64,000 bases of DNA from Bog-473 sp963840435 (GCA_963840435.1 CAWIYY010000010.1:620001-684000), one strand, 5' to 3'. Positions 8,483-17,715 are shown, numbered from the stretch's first letter. Notes: a model not told the origin generated them from the letters alone. Program-made: numbers and translations.

Positions 8483-9232
8483 CTACGTCTTTACTTGTGG
8501 CATTCGCCACACGCTGACGTGCAAGGGACTGTCGCCGGTGAACGGCGATCTGTCCCACCACCCCCATCGATGCTCGAGCGTCATACCCGCTATCCGCGCC
8601 ATCAGGTCCAACTCGGCCGGCCAGACATAGCGGAACGGTGCCGTGAATTCGCTGAAGCTGCCGTCGCTGCGCCGCCGGAAGTGCCGAGACCGGGAGATCT
8701 GCTTGTGTGTACGGTCTATGAAGTCGTCCACGCCGATGTAGTCCTCCGTCACAGTGAAGAGGACGCCGGCGCTACCGGGCGGCAATCGGCGAAGAGCGGG
8801 CACGTTGGTCTCGATGACAAAGCGGCCGCCAGGGCGAAGGTGGCGCGCCGCGTTTTCGAAGCAGGCGACCTGTTCGTCCTGTGACGTCAGGTTCGTGATG
8901 GTGTTGAAGACCAGGTACACGAGGGAGAACTCGCCCTCGACGAAGGTCTCGGCCATGTCGCCCTCGACGGCAGTGAGAGTGCCGGCTCCGGGCTTCGACC
9001 GCAGCACAGCCAGCATGTCGGACGACAACTCGATCCCGCTCACGGGAACGCCCCGGGCCGCAAGAGGGAGGGCGACGCGGCCGGTACCGATTGCGAACTC
9101 CATGGCCGCTCCTCCGTCGGCCAACTCGACCAGGCAGGCGACGGTCGCGTCGAGAACGACGTCACTGAACATCCCCTGGCCAGGCTGGTCGTAGGTCGTA
9201 GCGATCTCGCCCACGAATCGGTTTTCGGGCAC
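8483..9232 (-). CDS. Class I SAM-dependent methyltransferase
   Basis: This is a soluble Rossmann-fold methyltransferase. The SAM-binding motif I appears as AMEFAIGTGRVALPLA, motif II acidic region as GIELSSDML, and the post-motif region as NAARHLRPGGRFVIE. Length (249 residues) is usual for small-molecule methyltransferases. The substrate is unknown. GTG 9232 is the start. The gene stands alone on the minus strand, convergent with the upstream secreted protein. Confidence 0.85.
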   Translation of the reverse strand: MPENRFVGEIATTYDQPGQGMFSDVVLDATVACLVELADGGAAMEFAIGTGRVALPLAARGVPVSGIELSSDMLAVLRSKPGAGTLTAVEGDMAETFVEGEFSLVYLVFNTITNLTSQDEQVACFENAARHLRPGGRFVIETNVPALRRLPPGSAGVLFTVTEDYIGVDDFIDRTHKQISRSRHFRRRSDGSFSEFTAPFRYVWPAELDLMARIAGMTLEHRWGWWDRSPFTGDSPLHVSVWRMPQVKT

Positions 9233-9485
9233 GCTTCAGCCTCGCCCGAGCCGAGCCAGCACGCAACCCCCACCTGACGGACCACGACTTCCCGCCAGCG
9301 TGCGCACATACGACCGAGAATGCAGGCGACGAGACGGATTCCGTCGACCCCCTGGGACATCGATGGGCACCGATCGCGCAAGGCCCCGCCTTCGAGTCGC
9401 GCCGATCATCGACCCACGGGCCGCGAGCCCTCGGCAGCTACCTTGGTGCAAGCACCCCAAGGCAAGAACGGAGGACGGAGCCACG

Positions 9486-9938
9486 ATGGGAAACGTCGAA
9501 TGCAAACCCGTTTCGGTGTCCCGGCGAATCGAGGCCTCGGCCGCCGATATTTTCGGGTGTTTGACCGACCCGGACCGGCACCCCGAGTTCGATGGGTCAG
9601 AGATGCTGCGGCCAGGTGCGAGCAACGAGGTCATTGCTGGCATTGGAGACGTGTTCGTCACGAAGATGTACATAGAGGTCATGGGAGACTACGAAATGCA
9701 CAACCGCATCGTGGTGTTCGAGGCGGACCGGTGCATCGCCTGGGAGCCGGGGAACGGATCGCGCTGGAGGTTCGACCTCACGCCAGATGGCCCGAATGCC
9801 ACTGTGGTGACAGAAACCTACGACTGCACGGATGCTCCCGAGAGTGTCCGCGAGGCCGTGGACAACGGCAAGGTGTGGCTCGCCGCCATGACAACCACAC
9901 TGGAACGACTCGACCGACTGTGCGCTACCCCCTCGTGA
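9486..9938 (+). CDS. SRPBCC (START/polyketide cyclase-like) family protein
   Basis: This is a 150-residue helix-grip-fold protein that would bind a hydrophobic ligand. It shows the family start (VSVSRRIEASAADIFGCLTD), a central ITG/IGDVF-like strand and a C-terminal amphipathic helix (AMTTTLERLDRL). I start at ATG 9486, with CGGAG about 5 nt upstream. The frame is open 62 codons further, but that extension is Arg/Pro-rich and unlike the family. The 253 bp upstream of the start holds no other gene. No partner is apparent. Confidence 0.82.
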   Translation: MGNVECKPVSVSRRIEASAADIFGCLTDPDRHPEFDGSEMLRPGASNEVIAGIGDVFVTKMYIEVMGDYEMHNRIVVFEADRCIAWEPGNGSRWRFDLTPDGPNATVVTETYDCTDAPESVREAVDNGKVWLAAMTTTLERLDRLCATPS

Positions 9939-9966
9939 CCGCTGCCACCAAGTCCATGACGATGTC

Positions 9967-10746
9967 CTAGTCATCCCTCACAGCGACTTGACGAGGAGCG
10001 GCGCTGTTGAGGGCCCACTCCAGCGCATCGCAGATCGACTCGTGGCCGGCTGGGTCGAAGGCGTGACCCATCCCGGGAACGACGACCGCGTGGGCATCGG
10101 GTAGCTCGGAGCTCGAGACACCGAGGGAAAAATTGAAAGGAATGAGGCGGTCATTTCTTCCGTGGACGATCGCCAAGGGAACGGTGCTGGCCACTCTCTT
10201 CGCGACGGAGCGGGGTGGCTCTGTTGGATTCCACTGTGGATAGATGCGCACGTGGGTATGGCGTTCCGCGACAAGTCGACCGAGGTTGGTGCGGGCCAAA
10301 ATGACCGTGATGAGCGCGCGGATTCGAAACGGAATTCGCCAATCGGCTGGACTCGAGACCACAACAACGCCCGTCAATTCCGAATCCGTCGCTGCGTACG
10401 CCATCACCGCGATGGCTCCCATTGAAGCACCGACGAGGGCGACACGGCGATGACTTCGGCGCGCAAAGGCGACGGCCGCGGCCACGTCATTTCGCTCCAA
10501 ATCGCCGAGGGTGCAAAGCCCTTCGGACTCACCATGTCCTCGAGCATCGTACGAAAGAACATCGAGGGATCGAGCCCGGATGCTTTCGGCCAGCGCGACG
10601 ACGTGGGGGTGATCCTTTGACGAGGACAAACCGTGTACGAGGATGACGATGGCCCGCGGTTCACCCATCGACGGCCAGAAGCGGGTCGCGAGCTCCACAC
10701 CGTCACTCGTCAGCAGCCGAGCGTGCTCGATGGGCCTTTCGGACAC
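9967..10746 (-). CDS. Alpha/beta hydrolase
   Basis: This is a serine hydrolase of the alpha/beta fold. The oxyanion strand (IVILVHGLSSSKDH), nucleophile elbow GASMGA, an acidic residue near HGRNDRLIPF and the catalytic His in PGMGHAFDP form the expected triad in order. It may be an esterase or lipase-like enzyme; the substrate is not known. GTG 10746 is preceded by AAAGGAG spaced about 5 nt, which fixes the start. About 300 bp separates it from the divergent VOC gene; that gap contains no further gene that I can support. Confidence 0.88.
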   Translation of the reverse strand: MSERPIEHARLLTSDGVELATRFWPSMGEPRAIVILVHGLSSSKDHPHVVALAESIRARSLDVLSYDARGHGESEGLCTLGDLERNDVAAAVAFARRSHRRVALVGASMGAIAVMAYAATDSELTGVVVVSSPADWRIPFRIRALITVILARTNLGRLVAERHTHVRIYPQWNPTEPPRSVAKRVASTVPLAIVHGRNDRLIPFNFSLGVSSSELPDAHAVVVPGMGHAFDPAGHESICDALEWALNSAAPRQVAVRDD

Positions 10747-11046
10747 TTCGCTCCTTTGGGTCGACCAAAGAGGCGTCGAGCCTGCACGCAGTGGTTGCTT
10801 TACCAGCCGACCTACCCAAACGAGGCGTCTCCACTCACCACCTTAGGGTGATCGGACCCAAGCGGAATCGAGTCGCTCAATCCAAAGCAACCGTCCCCCC
10901 GCCCTTGTCGTCCGCAACGGGCGATCGGACCGCCGTGAGTACCACTCGGTCAAGCCGTCTGGACCACTCTGTCGTCGGGGGACATCTACGGTACGGTTCG
11001 TGAGCACCGGGTCGATCCTGAAGACATCGAGCATCAGAGGTGAGGA

Positions 11047-11436
11047 GTGAAGGTCACGAGGTTTCATCACGTGTCGGTCAACTGCAACGACACCACACTG
11101 GACGACATGGTCTCGTTCTACGCGAGCCTTTTCGGGTTGGACTCGAAGGAACGCCCCGAAATCCCAGGCATCCCGGGCCACTGGTTCGACGTCTCGGATC
11201 AAGAGTTGCACGTCGTGGGGTCTCCGGCCAAGGGGACAGGAATCGACTCGACGGGTAACCACTACTGCGTCGCCGTGGAGGACCTCGACAAGGCCATCGC
11301 CGAACTCGAGGACCGGAACATCCCGTACGAACAGGCTGTCCAGGGGGCAGGCACGATTCAGATCTGGATCAACGATCCGGCCGGGAACACGATCGAACTG
11401 CAACAGGACCAGGCAGCACGCGCTCGACGCATCTAA
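11047..11436 (+). CDS. VOC/glyoxalase-family protein
   Basis: This is a single-module vicinal-oxygen-chelate protein of 129 residues. The first strand carries FHHVSVNCND with a likely metal His, the middle has GNHYCVAVEDLDKA, and the last strand ends INDPAGNTIELQQ with a conserved Glu ligand. It could be a glyoxalase, epimerase or ring-cleavage-type enzyme; sequence alone does not decide. GTG 11047 has GGTGAGGA just upstream. Neighbours are unrelated single genes. Confidence 0.85.
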   Translation: MKVTRFHHVSVNCNDTTLDDMVSFYASLFGLDSKERPEIPGIPGHWFDVSDQELHVVGSPAKGTGIDSTGNHYCVAVEDLDKAIAELEDRNIPYEQAVQGAGTIQIWINDPAGNTIELQQDQAARARRI

Positions 11437-11568
11437 CGCAAGGATCCGGGGGATCCGAACGTCGTCGCGCGAGCCACCAACCTTCTCGTTCCGTTGCCGA
11501 AGACGGTGGCGGCTCGGGGTTCGCACGAGAGGCAGTCCTATCTGAGATCAGTGGCGAGGAGGGTGGTG

Positions 11569-12300
11569 GTGAAACAAGACCCAGCCGGTTCTGTGGTCAT
11601 TCCGTACACGAGCAGCAGTCGAGTCGTCCGATGGATCGGAGAGAGACACGACGCTCATCCCTCCATTGGGCCCGCCATCTTCACTGTTGCAGCGCTCTAC
11701 TTTGTCATTCAGATCATCGTGGCCTGGGTCTTCGTCCCGAGCTACAGCGTGGTCTCGAACTCGATCAGCGATCTGGGCGAGACCAGCTGCGGCGGCTATG
11801 GCTCTCCGCCGATATGTTCACCGCGCTGGTGGCTGATGGACTATGTCGGCTTCCTCGTGCTCGGCCTGATCATGGTGATCGGCTCGGCGTTGCTTTACCA
11901 CGAGTTCACCGAGAGAGCCCCTCGCGAGCGTCGCGCTGCGATGTTCGGCTTCGGGCTGATGGCACTGGGAGGTCTCGGTTCGATCCTCGTGGGGTTCTTT
12001 CCCGAGAACGAGAATCCAACCATGCATGTCATCGGAGCCTTTCTCGCAATCGCGATTGGCAACGTGGCGATCCTCTTGCTGGGGGCCGTGCTGACCCTGC
12101 CGGAGTCCATGCGACGCTCCATGCTGACGTTCAGCAGTCTGGCGCTGGCGGCACTGCTGTGCTTCGCGTCCCACAGGTACTTCGGCATTGGTCGTGGAAC
12201 AATGGAGCGGCTCGCGGCCTACCCCGTGACGATTTGGTTGATTACCTTCGGTCTGTATATCTGGCGATTCAACCCGAAAAGGTCCAACGTCTACACGTAA
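11569..12300 (+). CDS. DUF998-family integral membrane protein
   Basis: This polytopic membrane protein has about six helices. It resembles DUF998 proteins: an early extracytoplasmic NSISDLGETSCG segment after helix 1 and a GFFPENENPTMHVIGA loop in the middle, both characteristic of that family. Function is unknown; some members affect membrane stress responses. I chose the third of three successive GTG codons (11569) because GAGGAGGG lies about 5 nt upstream. The frame is open another 25 codons without a ribosome binding site. Confidence 0.82.
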   Translation: MKQDPAGSVVIPYTSSSRVVRWIGERHDAHPSIGPAIFTVAALYFVIQIIVAWVFVPSYSVVSNSISDLGETSCGGYGSPPICSPRWWLMDYVGFLVLGLIMVIGSALLYHEFTERAPRERRAAMFGFGLMALGGLGSILVGFFPENENPTMHVIGAFLAIAIGNVAILLLGAVLTLPESMRRSMLTFSSLALAALLCFASHRYFGIGRGTMERLAAYPVTIWLITFGLYIWRFNPKRSNVYT

Positions 12301-12394
12301 GACGTGACCTCAACGTTGCATGGGTTCAACTCGAACCATGTGTCCGCGGTCGCAGGGACACGGTGTCCTCAACTCGTCTGTCAGACTTTTGAAG

Positions 12395-13081
12395 ATGTTC
12401 GACAAGTCGGCCCACCTCTACGATTTCGCCTATTCCTTCAAGGACTACGCCGGGGAATCGGCATGGGTTCGCGACACCATTCACGCTCGGGCCCCTCAGG
12501 CAAGGAGCCTTCTCGATGTTGCGTGTGGAACCGGCATGCACCTCGATCACCTCAGGAACGAGTTCGACTGTCAGGGACTTGATCTCAATCCCGAGTTTCT
12601 AGAACTCGCACACCAACGAAGCGGTGCCAGGGTGCACCTTGCTTCAATGGACTCGTTCGACATCGACGACAGATTTGATGCCGTCGTATGTCTTTTCTCC
12701 TCGATCGGCTACGCGAGCGACCTGCCGAGCGCTATTGGCTCGATGGCTCGACATCTGAACCCTGGCGGTGTCCTCATCGTCGAACCATGGCTGAGGCCCG
12801 AGCAATGGGTCGCCGGCCATGTCCAGGTGCTCGATCAGGAGGCCGATGGAATACGCCTCGTTCGTATGACGACGAGTCGGACCGACGGATCTCAATCCTT
12901 TCTGGACATGCACTACCTCGTTGGCTCGTCGTCGGGAATCGAACATCTCACTGAAACCCATCGCTTGACCCTGTTTTCGCTGGCCGAATACGAGTCGGCG
13001 TTCGTGGCATCCCATCTGACGTTCGAGTTCGATCAGGAGGGCCCAATCGGTCGCGGGGCCCTGATCGGTCTGGCTTCCTGA
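12395..13081 (+). CDS. Class I SAM-dependent methyltransferase
   Basis: This is a soluble methyltransferase of the type that acts on sugars or small secondary metabolites. It starts MFDKSAHLYDFAYSFKDY, has motif I LLDVACGTGMHLDHL, an acidic end to strand 2 (GLDLNPEFL), then VVCLFSSIGY and MARHLNPGGVLIVEPW. This order resembles TylM1/DesVI-type N,N-dimethyltransferases, but no sugar pathway is nearby, so the substrate stays open. ATG 12395 is preferred; an earlier in-frame GTG adds 25 residues with no domain content. Confidence 0.83.
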   Translation: MFDKSAHLYDFAYSFKDYAGESAWVRDTIHARAPQARSLLDVACGTGMHLDHLRNEFDCQGLDLNPEFLELAHQRSGARVHLASMDSFDIDDRFDAVVCLFSSIGYASDLPSAIGSMARHLNPGGVLIVEPWLRPEQWVAGHVQVLDQEADGIRLVRMTTSRTDGSQSFLDMHYLVGSSSGIEHLTETHRLTLFSLAEYESAFVASHLTFEFDQEGPIGRGALIGLAS

Positions 13082-13131
13082 TGTCGTAACCAGAAATCCA
13101 CGGTGTTTCCAGACCGACGATGGTGATCCCT

Positions 13132-13974
13132 CTATTTGGGCGTGCCCAAGATAGCCCGAGTGTTCTGAATCACTTCGAGCAAGGTCGCATCTCCTGAAGC
13201 GGAGAGTGTCGATCGCCGCTCCGGCGACAGATTGTTTGTCAGCAGTCTCCAGGCCTCGTCAGTACTCATGGCGATGGTCGCAACTTGATCTCCGGGCGAC
13301 GCGGCAAATGTCCAACCTTGCTCCTGGGCGACCAGATGCCACGTTCTGTCGACGGACCCCGAGACCTCGATCGTCACTGTGTCTCCGGCCGGTCGCTCCT
13401 GGCTACCGAGTCGATATGGATAGGCCCAGCGCAACCCGTCGAGAATCGGTCCGAGGACGTCACTTCGCAGATCAGGTTCGCGCCCAAGGGCGTCGAGGAG
13501 CTGCTGGCGATGAATCCAGAATTCCGACAGCTCCCGCACTTGGTTCAGCCAAATGGGAGACGGTTCCGTCCCAGCCCACTGGACATGCGCTGTTCTCTCC
13601 ATGGCATCTTGAGCGCCGAAATGGGCCACCATCTGAGGCCCACTCCAAGTGAGCAGACCGATGGACACCCTCGGGCTGAGTCCCCTCGTCGCTGCTACCC
13701 ATTCCTGCATCAGTTCATCGAGCCACTCGATGAACTCGGACTCATCTGCGCCGCTGGGGGGCGGAGTCCCCAGGTAATGGTCTCGGTGCCGTGACAACAT
13801 GCCGAGGTCACCGTTGACGAGATGGCTCACCAGACCGAGGACGATCCAGCCCGGACATGGTGTAGGCCGATCCCAGTCTGTCGGCTCGAGCGACGTCAAA
13901 AGCTCAAGCAAACGCGCACGCTCAAGTCCAAATAGTCGCGGCATGTCTCCAGGAGGATCGCCCACTACTGCCAT
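13132..13974 (-). CDS. Maleylpyruvate isomerase family protein (DinB/mycothiol-dependent type)
   Basis: The N-terminal half is a four-helix DinB-like domain with the family signature TPCPGWIVLGLVSHLVNGD. The middle has EFWIHRQQLLDALGR and the C-terminal part is an SCP2-like domain (VATIAMSTDEAWRLL). Members use or are thought to use mycothiol, which fits an actinobacterial host. The precise substrate is unknown. I start at ATG 13974; the frame extends 41 codons upstream without family similarity. Confidence 0.8.
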   Translation of the reverse strand: MAVVGDPPGDMPRLFGLERARLLELLTSLEPTDWDRPTPCPGWIVLGLVSHLVNGDLGMLSRHRDHYLGTPPPSGADESEFIEWLDELMQEWVAATRGLSPRVSIGLLTWSGPQMVAHFGAQDAMERTAHVQWAGTEPSPIWLNQVRELSEFWIHRQQLLDALGREPDLRSDVLGPILDGLRWAYPYRLGSQERPAGDTVTIEVSGSVDRTWHLVAQEQGWTFAASPGDQVATIAMSTDEAWRLLTNNLSPERRSTLSASGDATLLEVIQNTRAILGTPK

Positions 13975-14120
13975 GCCGGAATCCTGACAGGAGGATGCAA
14001 TGACACCAAGGAGTGTTCTCGGAGTGCCGGCTAGCGATTCAGGATTCGCTTGATCGGTTGCCCTGGGTACATACAATCGATGAGTAGATTCATACAATGT
14101 CGGAGGAGCGATAATCCCGC

Positions 14121-14597
14121 TTACCTCATGTTCGCGGCGGCGAAGCCCTCGACGCCAGCCAATGGCAGCAACTCCTCGCGCCCAATCTGACGGAGCAGGC
14201 TTGCCGCGTCCAGGTACACACGTTCGTTGGTGATCTGATCGCCGTCGAAAGTGAAGATGGCAACCACTGGCACCCGGAACGACCTACCCGTCGGGGCCAT
14301 TCCCAAGAACTCACCGGTGTTGGTGCCAAGGAGGTCGAACTCCGAGACAATACTGTCGTCGTCTGCGACGTGCATTCGTACGTGTTCGTGCCGTTGATCG
14401 GGGAATGCCGTGCGCTGCGTGGTGTGGTAGCTGAGGACAGCCTCAGCGCCCTCGTGGATTTGACCAAGAGCCACGATTTCATAGCGAGGGACATCCTTGA
14501 ACGTAGCGAGGCATGCATCCCAGTCGTGCTCCACTTCTGACCGAAAATGCTCGTGAAGCACCTCAAGTCGACGACTGCGCAACTCGTCGGTCAGCAT
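14121..14597 (-). CDS. SnoaL-like / ester cyclase family protein
   Basis: This is a 158-residue cone-shaped NTF2-like fold protein. Typical elements are the N-terminal helix (RSRRLEVLHEHFRSEVEHDWDA, here with residue breaks), the GQIHEGAEAVLSYH segment and the strand pair GRSFRVPVVAIFTFDGDQITNERVYLD. Relatives include polyketide cyclases and many uncharacterised stress or catabolic proteins. ATG 14597 has AGGAAG close upstream; a longer frame to 14744 is not supported. Confidence 0.78.
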   Translation of the reverse strand: MLTDELRSRRLEVLHEHFRSEVEHDWDACLATFKDVPRYEIVALGQIHEGAEAVLSYHTTQRTAFPDQRHEHVRMHVADDDSIVSEFDLLGTNTGEFLGMAPTGRSFRVPVVAIFTFDGDQITNERVYLDAASLLRQIGREELLPLAGVEGFAAANMR

Positions 14598-15437
14598 CGG
14601 CTTCCTATCATTTCTATACGGAGTGGTCTCGAAGTTAGTTACTCGTCGGCGTTGGAACAAACATGACTGAGCTGGCCCATACAACGGGACGATGGGCAGT
14701 TCGGCACGAGTGGGGCACCAGTTGATTCCCACAATGGTGACCACACCGTCCGCCAGTATGGACTGATGCCGAAGGGTGTGCAGCCGACCAAGGGCCTTTG
14801 GTTTGCTGTTTCGCTTCGAGATTCGGGGTTTGCTGTCGGCCAGCGGGTCTTGTTGACACCGCCGAATTGTCGCCCGACACTTCGATTCTCATCAAGAGGT
14901 TCGGCTACCTGGGACTCAAGCACTGGCCGGGCAACGCCCCAATGGTGGACCTCTCTCAGGCACGAGAGTCACCCAGGTACCGAGCCAGTGTCGATGACTT
15001 CGGTAAATCCGGCCAAACCCCAGCGCCCGACGGCTATCTGCGCCGTTCCGGGTGTCCGCATGAGACCGTGAAATACCGCTGTTTCTCGTCGTTCCGCGCG
15101 ATTTCCGCGCCAATTGTGATCGCCATAAATCGGCCTGCAAAGTTGCGTCGTCGACCCGTTCGAATCCGCCGGCGTCTGCGCTATGACTGCCCCACTCCGA
15201 GGAAGGTTGATTCGTCACCAGACCGGCGACGCCCCTCTCAGTTGCCAAGCCCTTTCGAACAGCGGACAGAACAGTGATGAGTCACTCGAACGAGGAAGTT
15301 CTGGGGCACCCTTGCTCATCGACCGGGTGAAGCGGTCGCCCAGTGAATCAAGCTGTGCGAACTGTTGAACCGCCTACGATTCGGTGCTAGCCCTTTGTCC
15401 TGCCGGATGCAGCAAGGCACCCAAGACCGGAGCGGTG
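14598..15437. other. 840-bp intergenic region at the left end of the integrative elements
   Basis: No convincing gene is visible; the open frames here lack family features and good starts. The region contains the 57-bp terminal repeat (15059-15115). I searched by eye for a copy of the tRNA-Pro 3' sequence near 14.9-15.06 kb and did not find one, so the original left junction of element A appears decayed. Confidence 0.6.
15059..15115. repeat. 57-bp terminal repeat, copy 1 (element A left end)
   Basis: This copy matches 18517-18573 at 54 of 57 positions. Its last 25 bases also match 22628-22652 beside the intact integrase, with one difference. On the minus strand that segment holds two tandem TGGCGCGGAA-like units 11 bp apart (one altered here), as expected for integrase arm-type binding sites. 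Confidence 0.75.
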
Positions 15438-16637
15438 ATGGCCATGGCGACTCAATTCGGAAAGTCTCTTCGGGCGGGATTGGCCGGGACCTTCTTGTTG
15501 GCTGGCGCACTAACCGGTGTGATGATCGACGGGGTCCCTGCTGCTTCGGCCGCCTCGGTCGTCATCCGGACCATCGGCGTGGGCGACGGTCCGTTTAGCG
15601 TTTCTTCGGATGGCACCCACGTCTGGGTCGCGAATCAAAATGAAAACACGGTGAGTGAAATCGACGCTTCGACCGGTGGGGTCATCCAGACCATCCCGGT
15701 AGGGAACTCCCCCTACGACGTCTCCTCCGATGGCACCGACGTCTGGGTGGCGAACGGCAACGACAGCACTGTGACCGAGATCAACGCCTCGACCGGAGCG
15801 GTCATCCGGACAATTGGGGTGGGCAGTGCCCCCGAGGGTATCTCGTCGGATGGCACCGACGTATGGGTAGCGAACAACGGCGGAAACACAGTGACCGAGC
15901 TCAACGCCTCGACCGGAGCGGTCATCCAGACAATTGGGGTGGGCAGTGGCCCCGAAGGTATCTCTTCGGATGGCACCGACGTCTGGGTGGCGAACACCGG
16001 CGGAAACACGGTGACCGAGCTCAACGCCTCGACCGGAGCCGTCGTCCGGACCATCAGCGTCGGCCGCACCCTCATCGGCGTCTCCTCCGACGGCACTGAC
16101 GTCTGGGTCACGAACTACCGCAGCAACAAAGTGATCGAACTCAACGCCTTGACCGGAGCCGTCGTCCAGACCATTGGGGTGGGGAGCGGTCCCGTGGCCG
16201 TCTCCTCCGACGGCACTGACGTCTGGGTGGCGAATGCCAAGGAAAACACGGTGACAGTGCTGAACGCCTCGACCGGAGCTGTCGTCCAGACCATCGTATC
16301 GGGCGTCAATCCTCAGGGCATCTCCTCTGACGGCACTCACGTCTGGGTGGCGAATGCCAACGACGATTCGGTGAGTGAAATCGCCATTGTTGCTGGTGCG
16401 CCGACCATCACAAAGTTCACTCCGACCACTGGAGGCGTGGGGACCGTCGTCACCATCAAGGGCACGAATCTCGTGGGAGCGACCAAGGTCACGTTCAACG
16501 GAGTGAAGGCGACCATCACCAAAGACACAGACACAAAGTTGAAAGTAAAGGTACCCAGCGGAGCGACCACCGGAAAGATCAATGTGGTTACTCCCGGAGG
16601 ACAGGCCAACACCGCAACCGCGTTCACCGTTACCTGA
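15438..16637 (+). CDS. Secreted YVTN-type beta-propeller protein with C-terminal IPT/TIG domain
   Basis: An N-terminal signal peptide (residues 1 to ~35, AGLAGTFLLAGALTG then AASAAS) leads into seven near-identical 40-residue repeats. Each reads like SSDGTDVWVAN, TVTELNASTGAV and QTIGVGSGP, a YVTN/NHL-like seven-bladed propeller. The last ~75 residues are an IPT/TIG Ig-like domain (ITKFTPTTGGVGTVVTIKG to GQANTATAFTV). It is likely exported and binding or structural; no catalytic residues are recognisable. The 120-bp DNA repeats are similar enough to recombine. ATG 15438 has GGAGCGG 5 nt upstream. It is the cargo gene of element A. Confidence 0.85.
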   Translation: MAMATQFGKSLRAGLAGTFLLAGALTGVMIDGVPAASAASVVIRTIGVGDGPFSVSSDGTHVWVANQNENTVSEIDASTGGVIQTIPVGNSPYDVSSDGTDVWVANGNDSTVTEINASTGAVIRTIGVGSAPEGISSDGTDVWVANNGGNTVTELNASTGAVIQTIGVGSGPEGISSDGTDVWVANTGGNTVTELNASTGAVVRTISVGRTLIGVSSDGTDVWVTNYRSNKVIELNALTGAVVQTIGVGSGPVAVSSDGTDVWVANAKENTVTVLNASTGAVVQTIVSGVNPQGISSDGTHVWVANANDDSVSEIAIVAGAPTITKFTPTTGGVGTVVTIKGTNLVGATKVTFNGVKATITKDTDTKLKVKVPSGATTGKINVVTPGGQANTATAFTVT

Positions 16638-16746
16638 GGCGAGGCGTGCCGCGAGGTCATCCACACGCCCGAAGGTGCCGTTTGAGGCGAGGGTTACATG
16701 AGTCGTCCGCGCGATTAGGGGCAGGGTCTCAAGCCGGCAAGAGGAG

Positions 16747-16921
16747 TGGTCAAGAACGGCCGCAGGCCGGCGGTGCAAACCCTTGACGGCTGCGGCGTGA
16801 CTCCTACCGAAGGCCCATACTGGAGTTGGCCGGACGCCCAGCGACCGGCTTGGACGCGCAGTTGGGCCACTCTTCTGGCGGGTGCGTCCCCTGTAACTCA
16901 CAGCACCCGCAAAATACATAC
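16747..16921. repeat. Structured ~175-bp repeat, copy 1
   Basis: This non-coding block is homologous to 20517-20687 and lies 12 bp past the stop of the minus-strand toxin gene. It can fold into three hairpin units. The first is GTCAAG (16749-16754) with CTTGAC (16782-16787), enclosing CGGCC/GGCCG. The second is GGCCCA (16812-16817) with TGGGCC (16863-16868), enclosing a GCCGG-type hairpin. The third is GCGGGTGC (16878-16885) with GCACCCGC (16903-16910), followed by AAAATACATAC, which is identical in both copies. The inner pair of unit 1 covaries between copies. Confidence 0.75.
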
Positions 16922-16933
16922 CAAGTCCCGATG

Positions 16934-17293
16934 TCAGTCGAGCCAGTGGACCCAGTCGAGTTCGGTTTCAGGAGGCGACTCCAACAACCGAGTCAGAGAT
17001 GCGATGAAATTCTCCGGGTAGGCAGTGCTCCCACGGTGGGACCGTCTGGTCGATGTCAGGATTAACCCAGCGTGGTGTTCGCCGGTAGCTGCCCATTGCC
17101 GAACAATGCGGTCGAGATCTTTGGCGTCTTCGCTGACCAGTGCTCGACCCTCGGCGGCAGCGTGTCGGAGGAGCTCTTCGTCGGTCAACTCAGCCAAGTG
17201 TGGATAATCGGCAGCGGCGACGACGTCGTGGCCGCTCTCACGAAGCCGCGCGGCGGCGATGCGGGAATGGTGCACGTCGAAGATGAGCTTCAC
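16934..17293 (-). CDS. DUF5615 PIN-like toxin (VapC45-type)
   Basis: This putative ribonuclease toxin is 119 residues long. The start VKLIFDVHHSRIAAARLRE has the early acidic residue of the PIN-like fold, followed by GHDVVAAAD, ELTDEELLRHAAAEGRALVSEDAKDL and HAGLILT, matching the DUF5615 family. Members pair with DUF433 antitoxins, as the upstream gene here does. GTG 17293 overlaps the antitoxin stop by 4 nt. Acidic residues at D, E/D and SEDxKD positions are compatible with metal-dependent cleavage. The gene ends next to the structured repeat. Confidence 0.85.
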   Translation of the reverse strand: MKLIFDVHHSRIAAARLRESGHDVVAAADYPHLAELTDEELLRHAAAEGRALVSEDAKDLDRIVRQWAATGEHHAGLILTSTRRSHRGSTAYPENFIASLTRLLESPPETELDWVHWLD

Positions 17294-17715
17294 CCGGCCA
17301 GAAGGCCCTCCCGACGCCGCCACGTCGCCTCGAGTTCGTCCGCTGCAGCGACGTTGTCGGCGATCTCTTTGTCGATCTCGGTGGTGAACTCGGCGTAGTA
17401 ATCCAACACGGCGTCGATCTGCTGGCGAGACAGGCCCAGGTGCTCGGTCGCACGGATGATGCGGTCTCCGGCGGGGATGTCGCCGCCCACAAGCCCGCCG
17501 ACGATCTCCCAGACGTCTGGGCCGGCCATGAGCCCCGCTCGTCGACCGGACGCACCGTCACGGAAGATGATCATCGGGTGGCGTCGCGCACGCAGGCCCT
17601 CTTCGATGAGCTCTTCGGCAAGGGCCGAGGTCGAGACATTGCGGGCTCCGGCTTCGGCCTTCAGCCGTTCGAGGACCTGGGGTCGCCGGAAGCGGATAGA
17701 CACTGGACTCGTCAT
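17290..17715 (-). CDS. Antitoxin with RHH-like N-terminus and DUF433-like C-terminus
   Basis: This is the cognate antitoxin of the DUF5615 toxin. Residues 1-45 look like a ribbon-helix-helix DNA-binding unit (SPVSIRFRRPQVLERLKAEA, then STSALAEELIEEGLR). Residues 60-141 contain GPDVWEIVGGL and GDRIIRATEHLGLSRQQIDAVL, typical of DUF433 domains that wrap the toxin. ATG 17715 abuts a perfect 7-1-7 palindrome and a -10-like TACACT, so the transcript is probably leaderless and autorepressed. The module sits in element A, where it seems to have replaced an older yefM/yoeB pair. Confidence 0.85.
   Translation of the reverse strand: MTSPVSIRFRRPQVLERLKAEAGARNVSTSALAEELIEEGLRARRHPMIIFRDGASGRRAGLMAGPDVWEIVGGLVGGDIPAGDRIIRATEHLGLSRQQIDAVLDYYAEFTTEIDKEIADNVAAADELEATWRRREGLLAG

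Noticed and set aside
14798..15277. Possible 159-residue gene in the left intergenic region
   Set aside because: No recognisable domain or ribosome binding site, and it runs through the 57-bp terminal repeat.
15603..16390. CRISPR-like array
   Set aside because: The 120-bp repeats are contiguous, in frame and encode propeller blades; there are no spacers or cas genes.
15510..16919. A 469-residue minus-strand open frame
   Set aside because: It is antisense to the YVTN propeller gene, and its length comes from the repetitive high-GC template. Its residues show no family features, and its start lies in the structured repeat.
16747..16921. Integron attC site
   Set aside because: GTTGGGC matches one attC core consensus, but a proper partner core is missing, no IntI gene is present, and the element carries a tRNA-targeting integrase instead.
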